Assembly: GCA_019689635.1 (NCBI GenBank)
Contig: JADGHB010000026.1
Span: forward strand, 1 to 33,735
Direction: 5' to 3'
Length of the DNA: 33,735 nucleotides
Source of the DNA: Nevskia sp.
GTDB lineage: Bacteria > Pseudomonadota > Gammaproteobacteria > Nevskiales > Nevskiaceae
Shown one piece after another: positions 7,102-15,946 of the stretch; within the stretch, counting starts at the first letter, position 1, and every line of letters starts with the position of its first letter. Position numbers and translations under genes: made by a program. The notes beneath the pieces were generated by a model. It was not told where the DNA came from. It saw only the letters and a list, made by a program, of their open reading frames with translations, and did no database searches.

Positions 7102-8175
7102 ATGGGTTCCGCGCCCGCTGCGCCGACCCTCGGCGAGCTGGCGGCGCGCTTCGGACTGGAACTGCGCGGCGACGCGCAACTGGCCATCGTCGGCGTCTGC
7201 GCCCTGGCGCCGGGCAAGCCGCAGCACCTGAGCTATTGCGCCGACCCGCGGCTGCGCCAGGAACTGGCGCGAACGCGGGCCGCGGCGGTGGTGGTGGACG
7301 CCGCCGACGCGCAGCGTTATGGCGGCAACGCCTTGATCGCCCCGAACCCGGCGCTGGCCTTCGCCCGCATCGCCGCGCTGTTCGATCGCGCCAGAACGCT
7401 GACGCCGGGCGTGCATGAAACGGCGCTGATCGCGGCGGACGCGACGATCGGTGCGGACTGCCACATCGGTCCCTACGCGGTGATCGAATCCGGCGTGCGC
7501 CTGGGCGCGCGCTGCTACATCGGTCCGCATTGCCTGTTGCGCGCGGGCGCGAGCGTGGGCGAGGACAGTCGCCTGGAAGCGCGCGTGCACCTGGAGCGCG
7601 GCTGCCGGCTCGGCGCCCGTGCCCAGGTCGAACCCGGCGCGGTGATCGGCAGCCGCGGTTTCGGCAACGTGCGCACGCGCGAAGGCTGGTTTGCCGCGCC
7701 GCAGCTCGGAGCGGTGACGGTCGGCGACGACGTCGAGATCGGCGCCAACACCACCATCGACCGCGGCGCGCTGGAAGACACCGTGATCGAGGATGGCGTC
7801 AAACTCGACAACCAGATCCAGATCGCGCACAACTGCCGGATCGGCGCGCACACGGCGATCGCCGCCTGCGTGGGCATCGCCGGGAGCACGGTCATCGGCC
7901 GACGCTGCCTGATCGGCGGCGCGGCCGGCATCGGCGGGCATCTCACGATCGCCGACGACGTGGTGATCCTGGGCCGCGCCATGGTGACCAAGTCGATTCC
8001 CAAGGCCGGCGTTTACGGCTCCGGCCTGCCGGCGCAGCCGGCGCGCGAGTGGCGCCGGCTCGTGGCGCGCGTGCGCCGGCTGCAGGATTTCGAGCGGCGC
8101 TTGGAAGAAATCGAGAAGCACCTCAAACTGGAGTCGCCCGCAACCGGAGCCCACGGTGAACAAGACGATCTTTGA
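7102..8175 (+). CDS. lpxD: UDP-3-O-(3-hydroxyacyl)glucosamine N-acyltransferase
   Basis: LpxD adds the N-linked hydroxyacyl chain in lipid A synthesis, using acyl-ACP. The 357-residue product has an N-terminal uridine-binding domain (about 1-100). A left-handed beta helix of hexapeptide repeats (about 105-320) follows, with the catalytic His in IAHNC at residue 243, and a C-terminal helix ends the protein. A strong ribosome-binding stretch (aaggcggagg) precedes ATG 7102. The 3' end overlaps the GTG start of fabZ by 20 bases, so the two are likely co-translated. Confidence 0.96.
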   Translation: MGSAPAAPTLGELAARFGLELRGDAQLAIVGVCALAPGKPQHLSYCADPRLRQELARTRAAAVVVDAADAQRYGGNALIAPNPALAFARIAALFDRARTLTPGVHETALIAADATIGADCHIGPYAVIESGVRLGARCYIGPHCLLRAGASVGEDSRLEARVHLERGCRLGARAQVEPGAVIGSRGFGNVRTREGWFAAPQLGAVTVGDDVEIGANTTIDRGALEDTVIEDGVKLDNQIQIAHNCRIGAHTAIAACVGIAGSTVIGRRCLIGGAAGIGGHLTIADDVVILGRAMVTKSIPKAGVYGSGLPAQPAREWRRLVARVRRLQDFERRLEEIEKHLKLESPATGAHGEQDDL

Positions 8176-8638
8176 CATCCGCGACATCATGGGAATGCTC
8201 GCGCATCGCTCGCCTTTCCTGCTGGTGGACAAGGTGATCGCCTACGACAAGGGTCGTGCCCTGACCGCGATCAAGAACATCACCTACAACGAGCCGTTCT
8301 TCACCGGTCATTTCCCCCAGGTGCCGACCATGCCCGGCGTGTTGATCCTGGAGGCGCTGGCCCAGACCTGCGGCCTGCTCACCGCGCAGGAGACGGGCAT
8401 CCGCCCGGAGTCGGGCGTGATTTTCTATTTCGCCGGGATCGACCACGCGCGCTTCAAGCGCGTGGTGGTGCCGGGCGACCAGCTCGTGCTGCACGCCGAG
8501 ATCGACAAGATCAAGCGCAACCTGTGGCGTTTCCAGGTGCGCGCCACGGTCGACGACGAGCTGGCCTGCGAGGCCGAGCTGATGTGCGTGTTCAAACATC
8601 CGGCCAAGGCGGAAACTCCCGCGGAGTCTGCGGCGTGA
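8156..8638 (+). CDS. fabZ: (3R)-hydroxyacyl-ACP dehydratase FabZ
   Basis: FabZ dehydrates beta-hydroxyacyl-ACP in fatty acid elongation and shares its substrate with LpxA and LpxD, which explains its place between them. The 160-residue hot-dog fold protein has the catalytic His in LAHRSPFLLVD (near residue 17) and the Glu in GVLILEALAQT. I chose GTG 8156 because it gives MNKTIFDIRDIM, matching the family N-terminus. The next in-frame ATG (8189) would cut into it. The start lies inside lpxD and the stop overlaps the GTG of lpxA (GTGA). Confidence 0.96.
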   Translation: MNKTIFDIRDIMGMLAHRSPFLLVDKVIAYDKGRALTAIKNITYNEPFFTGHFPQVPTMPGVLILEALAQTCGLLTAQETGIRPESGVIFYFAGIDHARFKRVVVPGDQLVLHAEIDKIKRNLWRFQVRATVDDELACEAELMCVFKHPAKAETPAESAA

Positions 8639-9447
8639 GCGCGGCGCCCGAGTCCATGCCGCCGGAGCCCGGCGCGATCCATCCGACCGCGATCATCGAT
8701 CCCGGCGCGCGCTTGCATCCGAGCGTCCGCGTCGGGCCCTACAGCGTGATCGGTCCCGGCGTGGAGATCGGCGCAGGAACCGTGGTCGGGCCGCACGTGG
8801 TGCTCAAAGGGCCGATGCGCATCGGCGCGCGCAACCGCATCTTCCAGTTCGCCTCGCTGGGCGAGATCTCCCAGGACAAAACCGCGCGCGAGGAGGACGA
8901 CACCCGCGTGGAGATCGGCGACGACAACACCATCCGCGAGTACGTCACCATCCAGCGCGGCACGCGCAAGGACAGCGGCGTCACGCGCGTGGGCAACGAC
9001 AACTGGATCATGGCCTACTGCCACGTCGCCCACGACTGCACGCTCGGCGACCACAACGTGCTGGCCAACGGCACCACCATGGCCGGGCACGTGCTGATCG
9101 AGGACTGGGTGGTGCTCGGCGGTGCCACGCTGATCCATCAGTTCTGCCGGATCGGCGCGCACAGTTTCTCCGCCGGCGGCGCCGGTATTTCGCGCGACGT
9201 GCCACCCTTCGTGGTAGTCCAGGGCAACCCGGCGGTGCCGCGCGGCATCAATCTGGAGGGCATCCGCCGGCGCGGATTCACCGCCGAAGACATCGCCGAC
9301 ATCAAGGCGGCCTACCGTACGCTGTTCCTCGCCGGCCTGCGCCTGGAGGAGATCAAGGCCGAGCTGGCCGAGCCGGCGCAGCGCTCGCCGCACGTGCGGC
9401 GCATGCTCGAGTTCCTGGAACACTCCAAGCGGCTGATCCAGAAATAA
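8635..9447 (+). CDS. lpxA: Acyl-ACP--UDP-N-acetylglucosamine O-acyltransferase
   Basis: LpxA carries out the first step of lipid A synthesis. The 270-residue product is a hexapeptide-repeat beta helix beginning IHPTAIIDPGARL, with the catalytic His in VAHDC at residue 133. I place the start at GTG 8635, which overlaps the fabZ stop as GTGA and gives a protein 8 residues longer than E. coli LpxA. ATG 8656 is the alternative. The open frame continues further upstream inside fabZ, but those residues are unlike the family. lpxB begins 3 bases after the stop. Confidence 0.95.
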   Translation: MSAAPESMPPEPGAIHPTAIIDPGARLHPSVRVGPYSVIGPGVEIGAGTVVGPHVVLKGPMRIGARNRIFQFASLGEISQDKTAREEDDTRVEIGDDNTIREYVTIQRGTRKDSGVTRVGNDNWIMAYCHVAHDCTLGDHNVLANGTTMAGHVLIEDWVVLGGATLIHQFCRIGAHSFSAGGAGISRDVPPFVVVQGNPAVPRGINLEGIRRRGFTAEDIADIKAAYRTLFLAGLRLEEIKAELAEPAQRSPHVRRMLEFLEHSKRLIQK

Positions 9448-9450
9448 CCC

Positions 9451-10596
9451 GTGAAGTTCGCGCTAGTGGCGGGCGAAGCCTCGGGCGACCTGCTCGGCGC
9501 CGCGCTGATCCGCGCCTTGCGCGTCCGCTTCCCGGAAGCGCGCTTCTGTGGCGTCGCCGGTCCGCACATGCGCCAGGCCGGCTGCCAGCCGCTGGCCGGC
9601 ATCGAGCAATTGTCGGTGATGGGCCTGGCCGAAGTGCTGCCTAGGATTCCCGCGATCCTGCGCCTGCGCCGCGAACTGCGCCGGCGCTGGCTCGCGGAAC
9701 GGCCCGACTGCTTCGTCGGCATCGACGCGCCGGATTTCAACCTGGCGCTGGAGGCCGCGCTCAAGCGCGGCGGCATTCCCACCGTCCACCTCGTCAGCCC
9801 CACGGTGTGGGCCTGGCGGCGCGGGCGGGTGAGGCACATCGTGCGCGCCGCCGACCGCTTGCTGTGCCTGTTTCCCTTCGAGCCGCAGTACTACCCGTCG
9901 GATCATGCGGGATTCAAAGCCCTCTACGTCGGTCACCCGCTGGCGGACGAGCTGAGCGATTCGCCGTCGCGTTCGGAAGCGCGGCGGCGGCTCGAGCTGC
10001 CGGAGCAGGGCCGGGTCGTCGCCGTGCTGCCGGGCTCGCGCGGCTCGGAGCTGAAATATCTGGCCGCGCCGTTCGCGGCCGCCTGCGCCCGGCTCGCCGC
10101 GCGCGACGACGCGCTGCAGTTCGTCGTGCCGCTGGCCAGACCCGCGCTGCGGCCCGCGTTCGAGCACGCGATCCGGGCGCAGGCACCGGCCGCACGCTGG
10201 CGGCTGCTCGACGGCCAGGCGCGGCTGGCGATGGCGGCGGCGGATGTCGTGCTGCTGGCCTCGGGCACCGCGACGCTGGAATGCCTGCTCTTGGACCGGC
10301 CGATGGTGGTCGCCTATCGGCTGGCGCCGCTGACGGTGGCGCTGCTGCGCGCGTTCCGGCTGATTAAAATCCGCCGCTACAGCCTGCCCAACCTGTTGTG
10401 CGCGCAAGCGGTGGTCCCCGAACTGATCCAGGAACAGGCCACGGCGGAAAATCTCGCCGCGGCCGTGCGCGCGCTGCTCGACGAGCCCGCCGCGCGCGAA
10501 CGCCAGACCGCCGCGTTTGCCGCCGTGCGCGAGCAGCTACGACGCGACGCCGCGGCGCGCGCCGCCGAGGCCATCGCGGAACGGTTGTCCGCGTGA
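9451..10596 (+). CDS. lpxB: Lipid-A-disaccharide synthase
   Basis: LpxB joins 2,3-diacylglucosamine-1-phosphate to its UDP form to make the lipid A disaccharide at the inner membrane. The 381-residue GT-B protein shows the N-terminal [11 protein letters not shown] motif (7-17) and the family segments [31 protein letters not shown] and ASGTATLE. It starts at GTG 9451. The stop overlaps the GTG start of rnhB. LpxC, LpxH and LpxK are not in this window. Confidence 0.97.
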   Translation: MKFALVAGEASGDLLGAALIRALRVRFPEARFCGVAGPHMRQAGCQPLAGIEQLSVMGLAEVLPRIPAILRLRRELRRRWLAERPDCFVGIDAPDFNLALEAALKRGGIPTVHLVSPTVWAWRRGRVRHIVRAADRLLCLFPFEPQYYPSDHAGFKALYVGHPLADELSDSPSRSEARRRLELPEQGRVVAVLPGSRGSELKYLAAPFAAACARLAARDDALQFVVPLARPALRPAFEHAIRAQAPAARWRLLDGQARLAMAAADVVLLASGTATLECLLLDRPMVVAYRLAPLTVALLRAFRLIKIRRYSLPNLLCAQAVVPELIQEQATAENLAAAVRALLDEPAARERQTAAFAAVREQLRRDAAARAAEAIAERLSA

Positions 10597-11249
10597 GCGC
10601 ACAGGCCGAATTGGTCGCCGGCGTCGACGAGGCGGGGCGCGGCTGCCTGGCCGGACCGGTCTATGCGGCGGCGGTGATCCTGCCGCAGGGACACGGCATC
10701 CAGGGCCTGCGCGATTCCAAGCGCCTGTCGGCGGCGCGCCGCGAGCGCCTGGCGCCCTTGATCCAGGCGCGCGCGCTGGCCTGGGCGGTGGGCTGGGCGA
10801 GCGTGGAAGAAATCGACCGGCTCAACATCCTGCGCGCGAGCGGGCTGGCCATGCAGCGCGCGGTCGCGGCGCTTAATCCCGCGCCCACGCTGTGCCTGGT
10901 GGACGGCGACCGCGCCCCGGAATTTTCCTGCGCCGCCCGTCCCATCGTGGGCGGCGACGGCACCGTGGAGTGCATCATGGCCGCCTCGATTCTGGCCAAG
11001 GTCGCCCGCGACGAGCTGCTGCGCCGGCTGGAGCGGGAGCATCCCGGCTACGGTTTGGCGCGCCACAAGGGCTACGGCACGCGCGAACATCTGGCCGCGC
11101 TGCAGCGGCTGGGGCCGTGCGCCATTCACCGCATGAGCTTCGCGCCCTGTGCGCAAAGCGTTTTTTGGATCGCGGATTCCGGTTTGCGGAACGAGGGCGA
11201 AACTCGGATGGCGCGCTGCGCAAACCGGCGACCGCAGACGGGCGACTGA
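10593..11249 (+). CDS. rnhB: Ribonuclease HII
   Basis: RNase HII cuts RNA in RNA-DNA hybrids and removes single ribonucleotides from DNA. The acidic metal-binding motif DEAGRG is near residues 11-16, RDSKRLS follows, and [15 protein letters not shown] and the HKGYGTREH segment are intact. GTG 10593 overlaps the lpxB stop (GTGA). The product is 218 residues. After HRMSFAPC, where relatives normally end, about 30 further residues (AQSVFWIAD onward) match nothing I know. This tail is encoded over an inverted repeat (11179-11188 with 11219-11228), so it may be an inserted sequence. The stop overlaps the dnaE start (TGATG). Confidence 0.95.
   Translation: MSAQAELVAGVDEAGRGCLAGPVYAAAVILPQGHGIQGLRDSKRLSAARRERLAPLIQARALAWAVGWASVEEIDRLNILRASGLAMQRAVAALNPAPTLCLVDGDRAPEFSCAARPIVGGDGTVECIMAASILAKVARDELLRRLEREHPGYGLARHKGYGTREHLAALQRLGPCAIHRMSFAPCAQSVFWIADSGLRNEGETRMARCANRRPQTGD
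11179..11228. repeat. 10-bp perfect inverted repeat in the rnhB tail
   Basis: ccggtttgcg at 11179-11188 is the reverse complement of cgcaaaccgg at 11219-11228, with 30 bases between. A smaller pair, cgag (11192-11195) and ctcg (11203-11206), nests inside. It lies in the part of rnhB without family match and 20 bases before the dnaE start. It could be an RNA stem affecting dnaE translation, or the trace of an inserted palindromic element. Confidence 0.6.
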
Positions 11250-14200
11250 TGTTCGTCCATCTCCACCTGCACACCGAGTTTTCGCTGGCCGACGGGCTGA
11301 TCCGCGTCGAGCCCGGCGCCGGACGTTCGCCGAGCGCGCAAGGCCTCATCGCGCGCGCCGCCGAGCTGGGCCTGCCGGCGCTGGCGGTGACCGATCAGGA
11401 CAACCTGTTCGCGATGGTCAAGTTCTATAAGCTGGCGGAGGCGGCCGGCCTCAAGCCCATCGTCGGCGCCGACGTGCGCGTGGACGCCGGCAGCCATGAA
11501 GCGCCGCAACGCCTGACCCTGCTGGTGCAGAACCAGACCGGGTACCGCAATCTCACGCGCCTGATCTCGCGCGCCTATCTCGAAGGACAGACCCGCGGAC
11601 TGCCGAGCCTGAACCGCGAATGGCTGGAGGAGGCGGGCGCGGGTCTGATCGCGCTCGCCGGCCGGCACAGCGCGCTGGGTCGCGCCTTGCTCGCCGGCCA
11701 GCGCGACGTCGCACTGGCCCAGGCGCAATGGTGGCAGCGGCATTTCCCGGAGCGCTGTTATCTCGAGATCTGCCGCTGCGGAAGACCGGAGGACGAGCCG
11801 CACTTGCAGGCGGCGGTGGCTTTCGCGCGCGAGCGGGCCTGGCCGGTCGTGGCGAGCAACGACGTGCGCTTTCTCCGGCGCGAGGATTTCGAGGCCCACG
11901 AGGCGCGCGTGTGCATCGCCCAGGGGCGCACGCTGGCGGATCCGCGCCGGCCGCGCGAGTACACGGCCGAGCAGTATCTGAAATCGGCCGAGGAGATGCG
12001 CGCGCTGTTCGCCGACCTGCCGGAAGCGGTGGAGAACACCATCGAGATCGCGCGCCGCTGCACGCTGGAGCTGGAATTCGGACGCAACCATCTGCCGGAC
12101 TTTCCGGTGCCGCCGGGCATTTCGGTCGCCGACGCGCTACGCGACAAGGCGCGCCAAGGCCTGCAGCGGCGTTTCGCCCCCGCTTCGGCGGGGCCCGCTT
12201 ACCAGCAGCGCCTCGAATACGAGCTCGACGTCATCGAGACGATGGGCTTCGCCGGCTACTTCCTGGTGGTGGCGGACTTCATCGCCTGGGCCAAGAGCCA
12301 CGGCGTGCCGGTGGGGCCGGGACGCGGTTCCGGCGCCGGTTCGTTGGTGGCTTACGCCATCGGCATCACCGACCTCGATCCGCTGCGCTACGAGCTGCTG
12401 TTCGAGCGCTTCCTCAATCCCGAGCGCGTGTCGCTGCCGGACTTCGACGTGGACTTCTGCATGGAAGGCCGCGACCGCGTGATCGAATACGTGGCGGACA
12501 AATACGGCCGCGAGCGCGTCAGCCAGATCATCACCTATTCGAGCATGGCGGCGCGCAACGTGGTGCGCGACGTGGCGCGCGTGCTGGGCCATCCCTACGC
12601 GCTGGGCGACAAGATCGCCAAGCTGATTCCCGGGGCGCCGGCGTTCAAGGCGGAGGCCGAGCAGGCCGGCCGTTCCACGCTGGAATACGCCTTGGAGAAG
12701 TCGCCGGAGTTGCGCGTGCTCTACGAGGCCGACGAGGAAGTGCGCGCGGTGGTCGATCTGGGCCTGGCGTTGGAGGATGTGGCGCGCGGCGTCGGCATCC
12801 ACGCCGGCGGCGTGGTGATTTCCCCGCGTCCGCTGACCGAGTACGCGCCGCTGTACTGCGAGCCGGGCGGAGCGGGCCTGCGCACGCAGTTCGACATGAA
12901 GGACCTGGAGGCGGTCGGCCTGATCAAGTTCGACTTTCTCGGTCTGCGCACCCTGACCATCATCGCCAACGCCGTGCAGCAGATCAACGCGCGTCACCCC
13001 GAATCGCCGGTGGACATCCTGCGCATCCCGCTCGACGACCGCGCAACCTACGCGCTGTATGCCTCCGGTCACACCACCGCGGTGTTCCAGATGGAATCGC
13101 AGGGCATGCAGCGCGCCGCGGTGGAACTCAAGCCCGACCGTTTCGAGGATCTGATCGCGCTGATCTCGCTCTACCGGCCGGGGCCGATGGAGAACATCCC
13201 CGACTTCTGCGCGCGCAAGCACGGCCGCCAGAAGATCGAGCTGCTGCATCCGGCGATGGCGGAGATCCTCGCGCCGACCTACGGCATCATCGTCTATCAG
13301 GAACAGGTGATGCAGCTCGCCCAGCGCTTGGCCGGCTATTCGCTGGGCGCGGCCGACCTGCTGCGGCGCGCGATGGGCAAGAAAAAGCCGGAGGAAATGG
13401 CGGCCCAGCGCGCGGTGTTCATCGAAGGCTGCCGCAAGAACGGCATTTCCTTCGGCGCGGCGAACGAGATCTTCGACCTGATGGAGAAGTTCGCCAACTA
13501 CGGCTTCAACAAATCGCACGCCGCCGCTTACGCGCTGGTGTCCTATCAGACCGCCTGGCTCAAGGCCCACTACCCTGCGGAGTTCATGGCCGCGGTGATG
13601 TCGGCGGAAATGAACCATACCGACACCGTGGTCGTCATGCTCGACGAGTGCCGGCGCATGGGTTTGACGCTGTGCGCGCCCGACGTCAACGCTTCGAGTT
13701 TCCGCTTCACCGTGGGCGAACGCGGCGAGATCCTCTACGGCCTGGGCGCGATCAAGGGCGTGGGGGAGGCGGCGGTGGCGGCGATCGTGGAGGAGCGCGC
13801 CCGTGGTGGCGCGTTCCGCGACCTGTTCGACTTCTGCCGCCGCGTCGACCTGCGCAAGGTCAACAAGCGCACGCTGGAGGCGCTCATCTGCGCCGGTGCC
13901 TGCGACCGGCTGGGGGCGAACCGGCCGAGCTTGCTGGCGGCGTTGCCGCAGGCCGTGCAGCTCGCCGAGCAGGCCGGCGCCTCGGTCGCCGCCGGCCAGG
14001 AAGACCTCTTCGGCCTCGCGCCGCCCGCGCCGGTCGTGGGCAGCGTCGCCGAACAACCGGACTGGCCGCCGAACGAACGCCTGGCGCGCGAGAAGGAGGT
14101 GCTGGGCCTGTATTTCTCCGGCCATCCGATCGAAAGCCATCGCGCCCTGATCGAGCAGGTCTGCTCCGGCAGCATCCAGCGGCTGATCCAGGAGTGTGCG

Positions 14201-14818
14201 GCGCCGTCTCTGGATGCCGGCGGCGAGGACGGCGAAGGCTATGCGCGCCGGCGGCCGCCGCGACGCACCGTGCTGCTCGCCGGCTGGCTTACCGAAATCC
14301 GCAACGTCGGCGGCGACCGGCCGGGCAAACTCCTGGTGCTCGACGACCGCAGCGCGCAGATCGTGATCTGGCTCGGGTTCGACGACTGGCAGAAGTACCA
14401 GAATCTGCTGCGGCGCGATACGCTGGTGTTCGCCGCCGGCGAGGTCCGCCCGGTGCAGCGCGAAGGCCGCGAGCTGGAATACCGCCTGTATCCGCGCGGT
14501 TTCTGGGACTTGGACGGCATTCTGCGCAGCCGCACCGAGCGTGTGACGCTGGTCTGGCGCAGCCCGACGGTGGACCCGCAGACGCTGTCGCAGCGACTTG
14601 CGGCCTGGCGCACGGATGACGGCGCGGCGCTTGCGGTGGAATACTGGAATACCCGCGCGCGCGCCACGCTGGATTTCCCCCCGCAGTGGCGCTTGCGGGT
14701 GGAGGCGTCGGTGCTCGGCGAGCTCAAGCGCTGGCTGGGCGAAGACGCCGTCCGGGTCAGCTACCGGCGCTGGACGCCGCCGGCGACCGCGGGGACGGAT
14801 TACGCTGATGGCGAATGA
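11249..14818 (+). CDS. dnaE: DNA polymerase III subunit alpha
   Basis: DnaE is the replicative polymerase catalytic subunit. The 1189-residue protein begins with the PHP domain (FVHLHLHTEFSLADG). It carries the palm catalytic motif PDFDVDF at about residues 397-403, whose Asp pair binds the metals, then fingers, a tandem helix-hairpin-helix region (about 830-900) and a C-terminal OB fold (about 1010-1080). It ends with a short tau-binding tail. The start ATG 11249 overlaps the rnhB stop. The open frame continues upstream through rnhB, but those residues do not belong to polymerase. The length is close to E. coli (1160). Confidence 0.97.
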   Translation: MFVHLHLHTEFSLADGLIRVEPGAGRSPSAQGLIARAAELGLPALAVTDQDNLFAMVKFYKLAEAAGLKPIVGADVRVDAGSHEAPQRLTLLVQNQTGYRNLTRLISRAYLEGQTRGLPSLNREWLEEAGAGLIALAGRHSALGRALLAGQRDVALAQAQWWQRHFPERCYLEICRCGRPEDEPHLQAAVAFARERAWPVVASNDVRFLRREDFEAHEARVCIAQGRTLADPRRPREYTAEQYLKSAEEMRALFADLPEAVENTIEIARRCTLELEFGRNHLPDFPVPPGISVADALRDKARQGLQRRFAPASAGPAYQQRLEYELDVIETMGFAGYFLVVADFIAWAKSHGVPVGPGRGSGAGSLVAYAIGITDLDPLRYELLFERFLNPERVSLPDFDVDFCMEGRDRVIEYVADKYGRERVSQIITYSSMAARNVVRDVARVLGHPYALGDKIAKLIPGAPAFKAEAEQAGRSTLEYALEKSPELRVLYEADEEVRAVVDLGLALEDVARGVGIHAGGVVISPRPLTEYAPLYCEPGGAGLRTQFDMKDLEAVGLIKFDFLGLRTLTIIANAVQQINARHPESPVDILRIPLDDRATYALYASGHTTAVFQMESQGMQRAAVELKPDRFEDLIALISLYRPGPMENIPDFCARKHGRQKIELLHPAMAEILAPTYGIIVYQEQVMQLAQRLAGYSLGAADLLRRAMGKKKPEEMAAQRAVFIEGCRKNGISFGAANEIFDLMEKFANYGFNKSHAAAYALVSYQTAWLKAHYPAEFMAAVMSAEMNHTDTVVVMLDECRRMGLTLCAPDVNASSFRFTVGERGEILYGLGAIKGVGEAAVAAIVEERARGGAFRDLFDFCRRVDLRKVNKRTLEALICAGACDRLGANRPSLLAALPQAVQLAEQAGASVAAGQEDLFGLAPPAPVVGSVAEQPDWPPNERLAREKEVLGLYFSGHPIESHRALIEQVCSGSIQRLIQECAAPSLDAGGEDGEGYARRRPPRRTVLLAGWLTEIRNVGGDRPGKLLVLDDRSAQIVIWLGFDDWQKYQNLLRRDTLVFAAGEVRPVQREGRELEYRLYPRGFWDLDGILRSRTERVTLVWRSPTVDPQTLSQRLAAWRTDDGAALAVEYWNTRARATLDFPPQWRLRVEASVLGELKRWLGEDAVRVSYRRWTPPATAGTDYADGE

Positions 14819-14897
14819 GCGACGGATATTTTTTTGAGGCATGTACAGTGCGTGGCGACGCGAACGCCATCGCGCGGGCGCACAGAGGTCGAGCGAG

Positions 14898-15887
14898 ATG
14901 AACACCACGTATCTGGATTTCGAACAGCCGATCGCCGAGCTGCAGAAGAAGATCGAAGAACTGCGCTTCATGACCGGCGGCAGCGAGCTCAATCTCACCG
15001 AGGAGATCGCGCGGCTGGAGGCGAAGATCCAGCAGGCCACGCAGGAGATCTTCGCCAAGCTCTCGCCGTGGCAGATCACCCAGCTCGCGCGCCATCCGCA
15101 GCGGCCCTACGCCCTGGACTACATCAAGGCGATCTTCACCGAATGGGAGGAGCTGCACGGCGATCGCCACTTCGCCGACGATCCGGCGATCGTCTCCGGC
15201 CTGGCGCGCCTGGACGGCCGCGCCTGCGCGGTGATCGGCGAGCAGAAGGGCCGCGACGCCAAGGAGCGCGTGTGGCGTAACTTCGGCATGCCGCGCCCGG
15301 AGGGTTACCGCAAGGCGTTGCGCATCATGAAACTGGCGGAGAAGTTCAACCTGCCGGTGGTCACTTTCATCGACACGCCCGGCGCCTATCCCGGCATCGG
15401 CGCCGAGGAGCGCAACCAGTCGGAAGCCATCGCGCGCAATTTGTTCGAGCTTTCGCGCCTGCGCGCGCCGGTGCTCGCCACCGTGATCGGCGAGGGCGGT
15501 TCCGGCGGCGCGCTGGCGATCGGCGTGGCCGATCACGTGATGATGCTTCAGTACGGCATCTATTCGGTGATCTCTCCCGAAGGCTGCGCCTCCATCCTGT
15601 TCAAGAAAGCCGAGCGCGCGCGCGAGGCGGCCGAGGCGATGCGCATCACCGCCAAGGATCTGCTGGAGTTCAAGCTGATCGACGAGATCGTGCCCGAGCC
15701 TCTGGGCGGCGCCCACCGCGATCCCGCCGCCATGGCCGCCACGCTCAAGGAGCGCCTCGCCGTCAACCTCGATCGCCTGTGCCGCACGCCGATGACGCGG
15801 CTGCTCGCCGCGCGCTACGAGCGGCTGATGTCCTACGGCGTGTACGAGGAACCGCAGGTGGTGACCGCGATCAAGGGCGCGGGCTGA
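14898..15887 (+). CDS. accA: Acetyl-CoA carboxylase carboxyltransferase subunit alpha
   Basis: AccA with AccD transfers carboxyl from biotin to acetyl-CoA, the first step of fatty acid synthesis. I chose ATG 14898, preceded by agaggtcgag, because the family begins [15 protein letters not shown]; an upstream in-frame ATG at 14841 adds 19 unrelated residues. The product is 329 residues and shows the helical N-terminus, then the crotonase-fold core with [20 protein letters not shown] and [10 protein letters not shown]. It follows dnaE after a 79-base gap (14819-14897), in which I see no clear promoter. Confidence 0.96.
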   Translation: MNTTYLDFEQPIAELQKKIEELRFMTGGSELNLTEEIARLEAKIQQATQEIFAKLSPWQITQLARHPQRPYALDYIKAIFTEWEELHGDRHFADDPAIVSGLARLDGRACAVIGEQKGRDAKERVWRNFGMPRPEGYRKALRIMKLAEKFNLPVVTFIDTPGAYPGIGAEERNQSEAIARNLFELSRLRAPVLATVIGEGGSGGALAIGVADHVMMLQYGIYSVISPEGCASILFKKAERAREAAEAMRITAKDLLEFKLIDEIVPEPLGGAHRDPAAMAATLKERLAVNLDRLCRTPMTRLLAARYERLMSYGVYEEPQVVTAIKGAG

Positions 15888-15934
15888 CGATCGCGGCTTG
15901 CGGCGCCTCTAACGGCGAGAATTACGCTGCGGGC

Positions 15935-15940
15935 TAAACT
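15935..15940 (+). promoter_or_regulatory. -10-like hexamer for tilS (possible leaderless start)
   Basis: TAAACT lies exactly 6 bases before the GTG start of tilS at 15947, so transcription would begin at or next to the start codon. TTGCGG at 15898-15903 is present upstream, but its spacing to this hexamer is too long for a standard -35 box. I see no ribosome-binding sequence before the GTG. Confidence 0.35.
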
Positions 15941-15946
15941 GCGCCG

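Noticed and set aside
8524-8634. N-terminal extension of lpxA within fabZ
   Set aside because: The residues are Arg/Gly-rich shadow of fabZ. GTG 8635 gives the family length and a GTGA overlap.
9798-9840. Sequence cacggtgtgg in lpxB as another copy of the hairpin element
   Set aside because: It encodes the conserved PTVWAWRRG segment of LpxB and lacks the second flank and the stem.
10892-11248. 119 extra codons before dnaE, an apparent fusion to rnhB sequence
   Set aside because: They are in a different frame from rnhB, resemble nothing, and the polymerase begins properly at ATG 11249 with [12 protein letters not shown].
14844-14849. TACAGT as a -10 box for accA
   Set aside because: There is no -35 at a fitting distance and no extended -10; accA may be read through from dnaE.
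12137-15079. Long minus-strand open frame (980 codons) opposite dnaE
   Set aside because: It is a shadow of dnaE with no recognisable domain; the plus-strand polymerase motifs are intact over the whole length.
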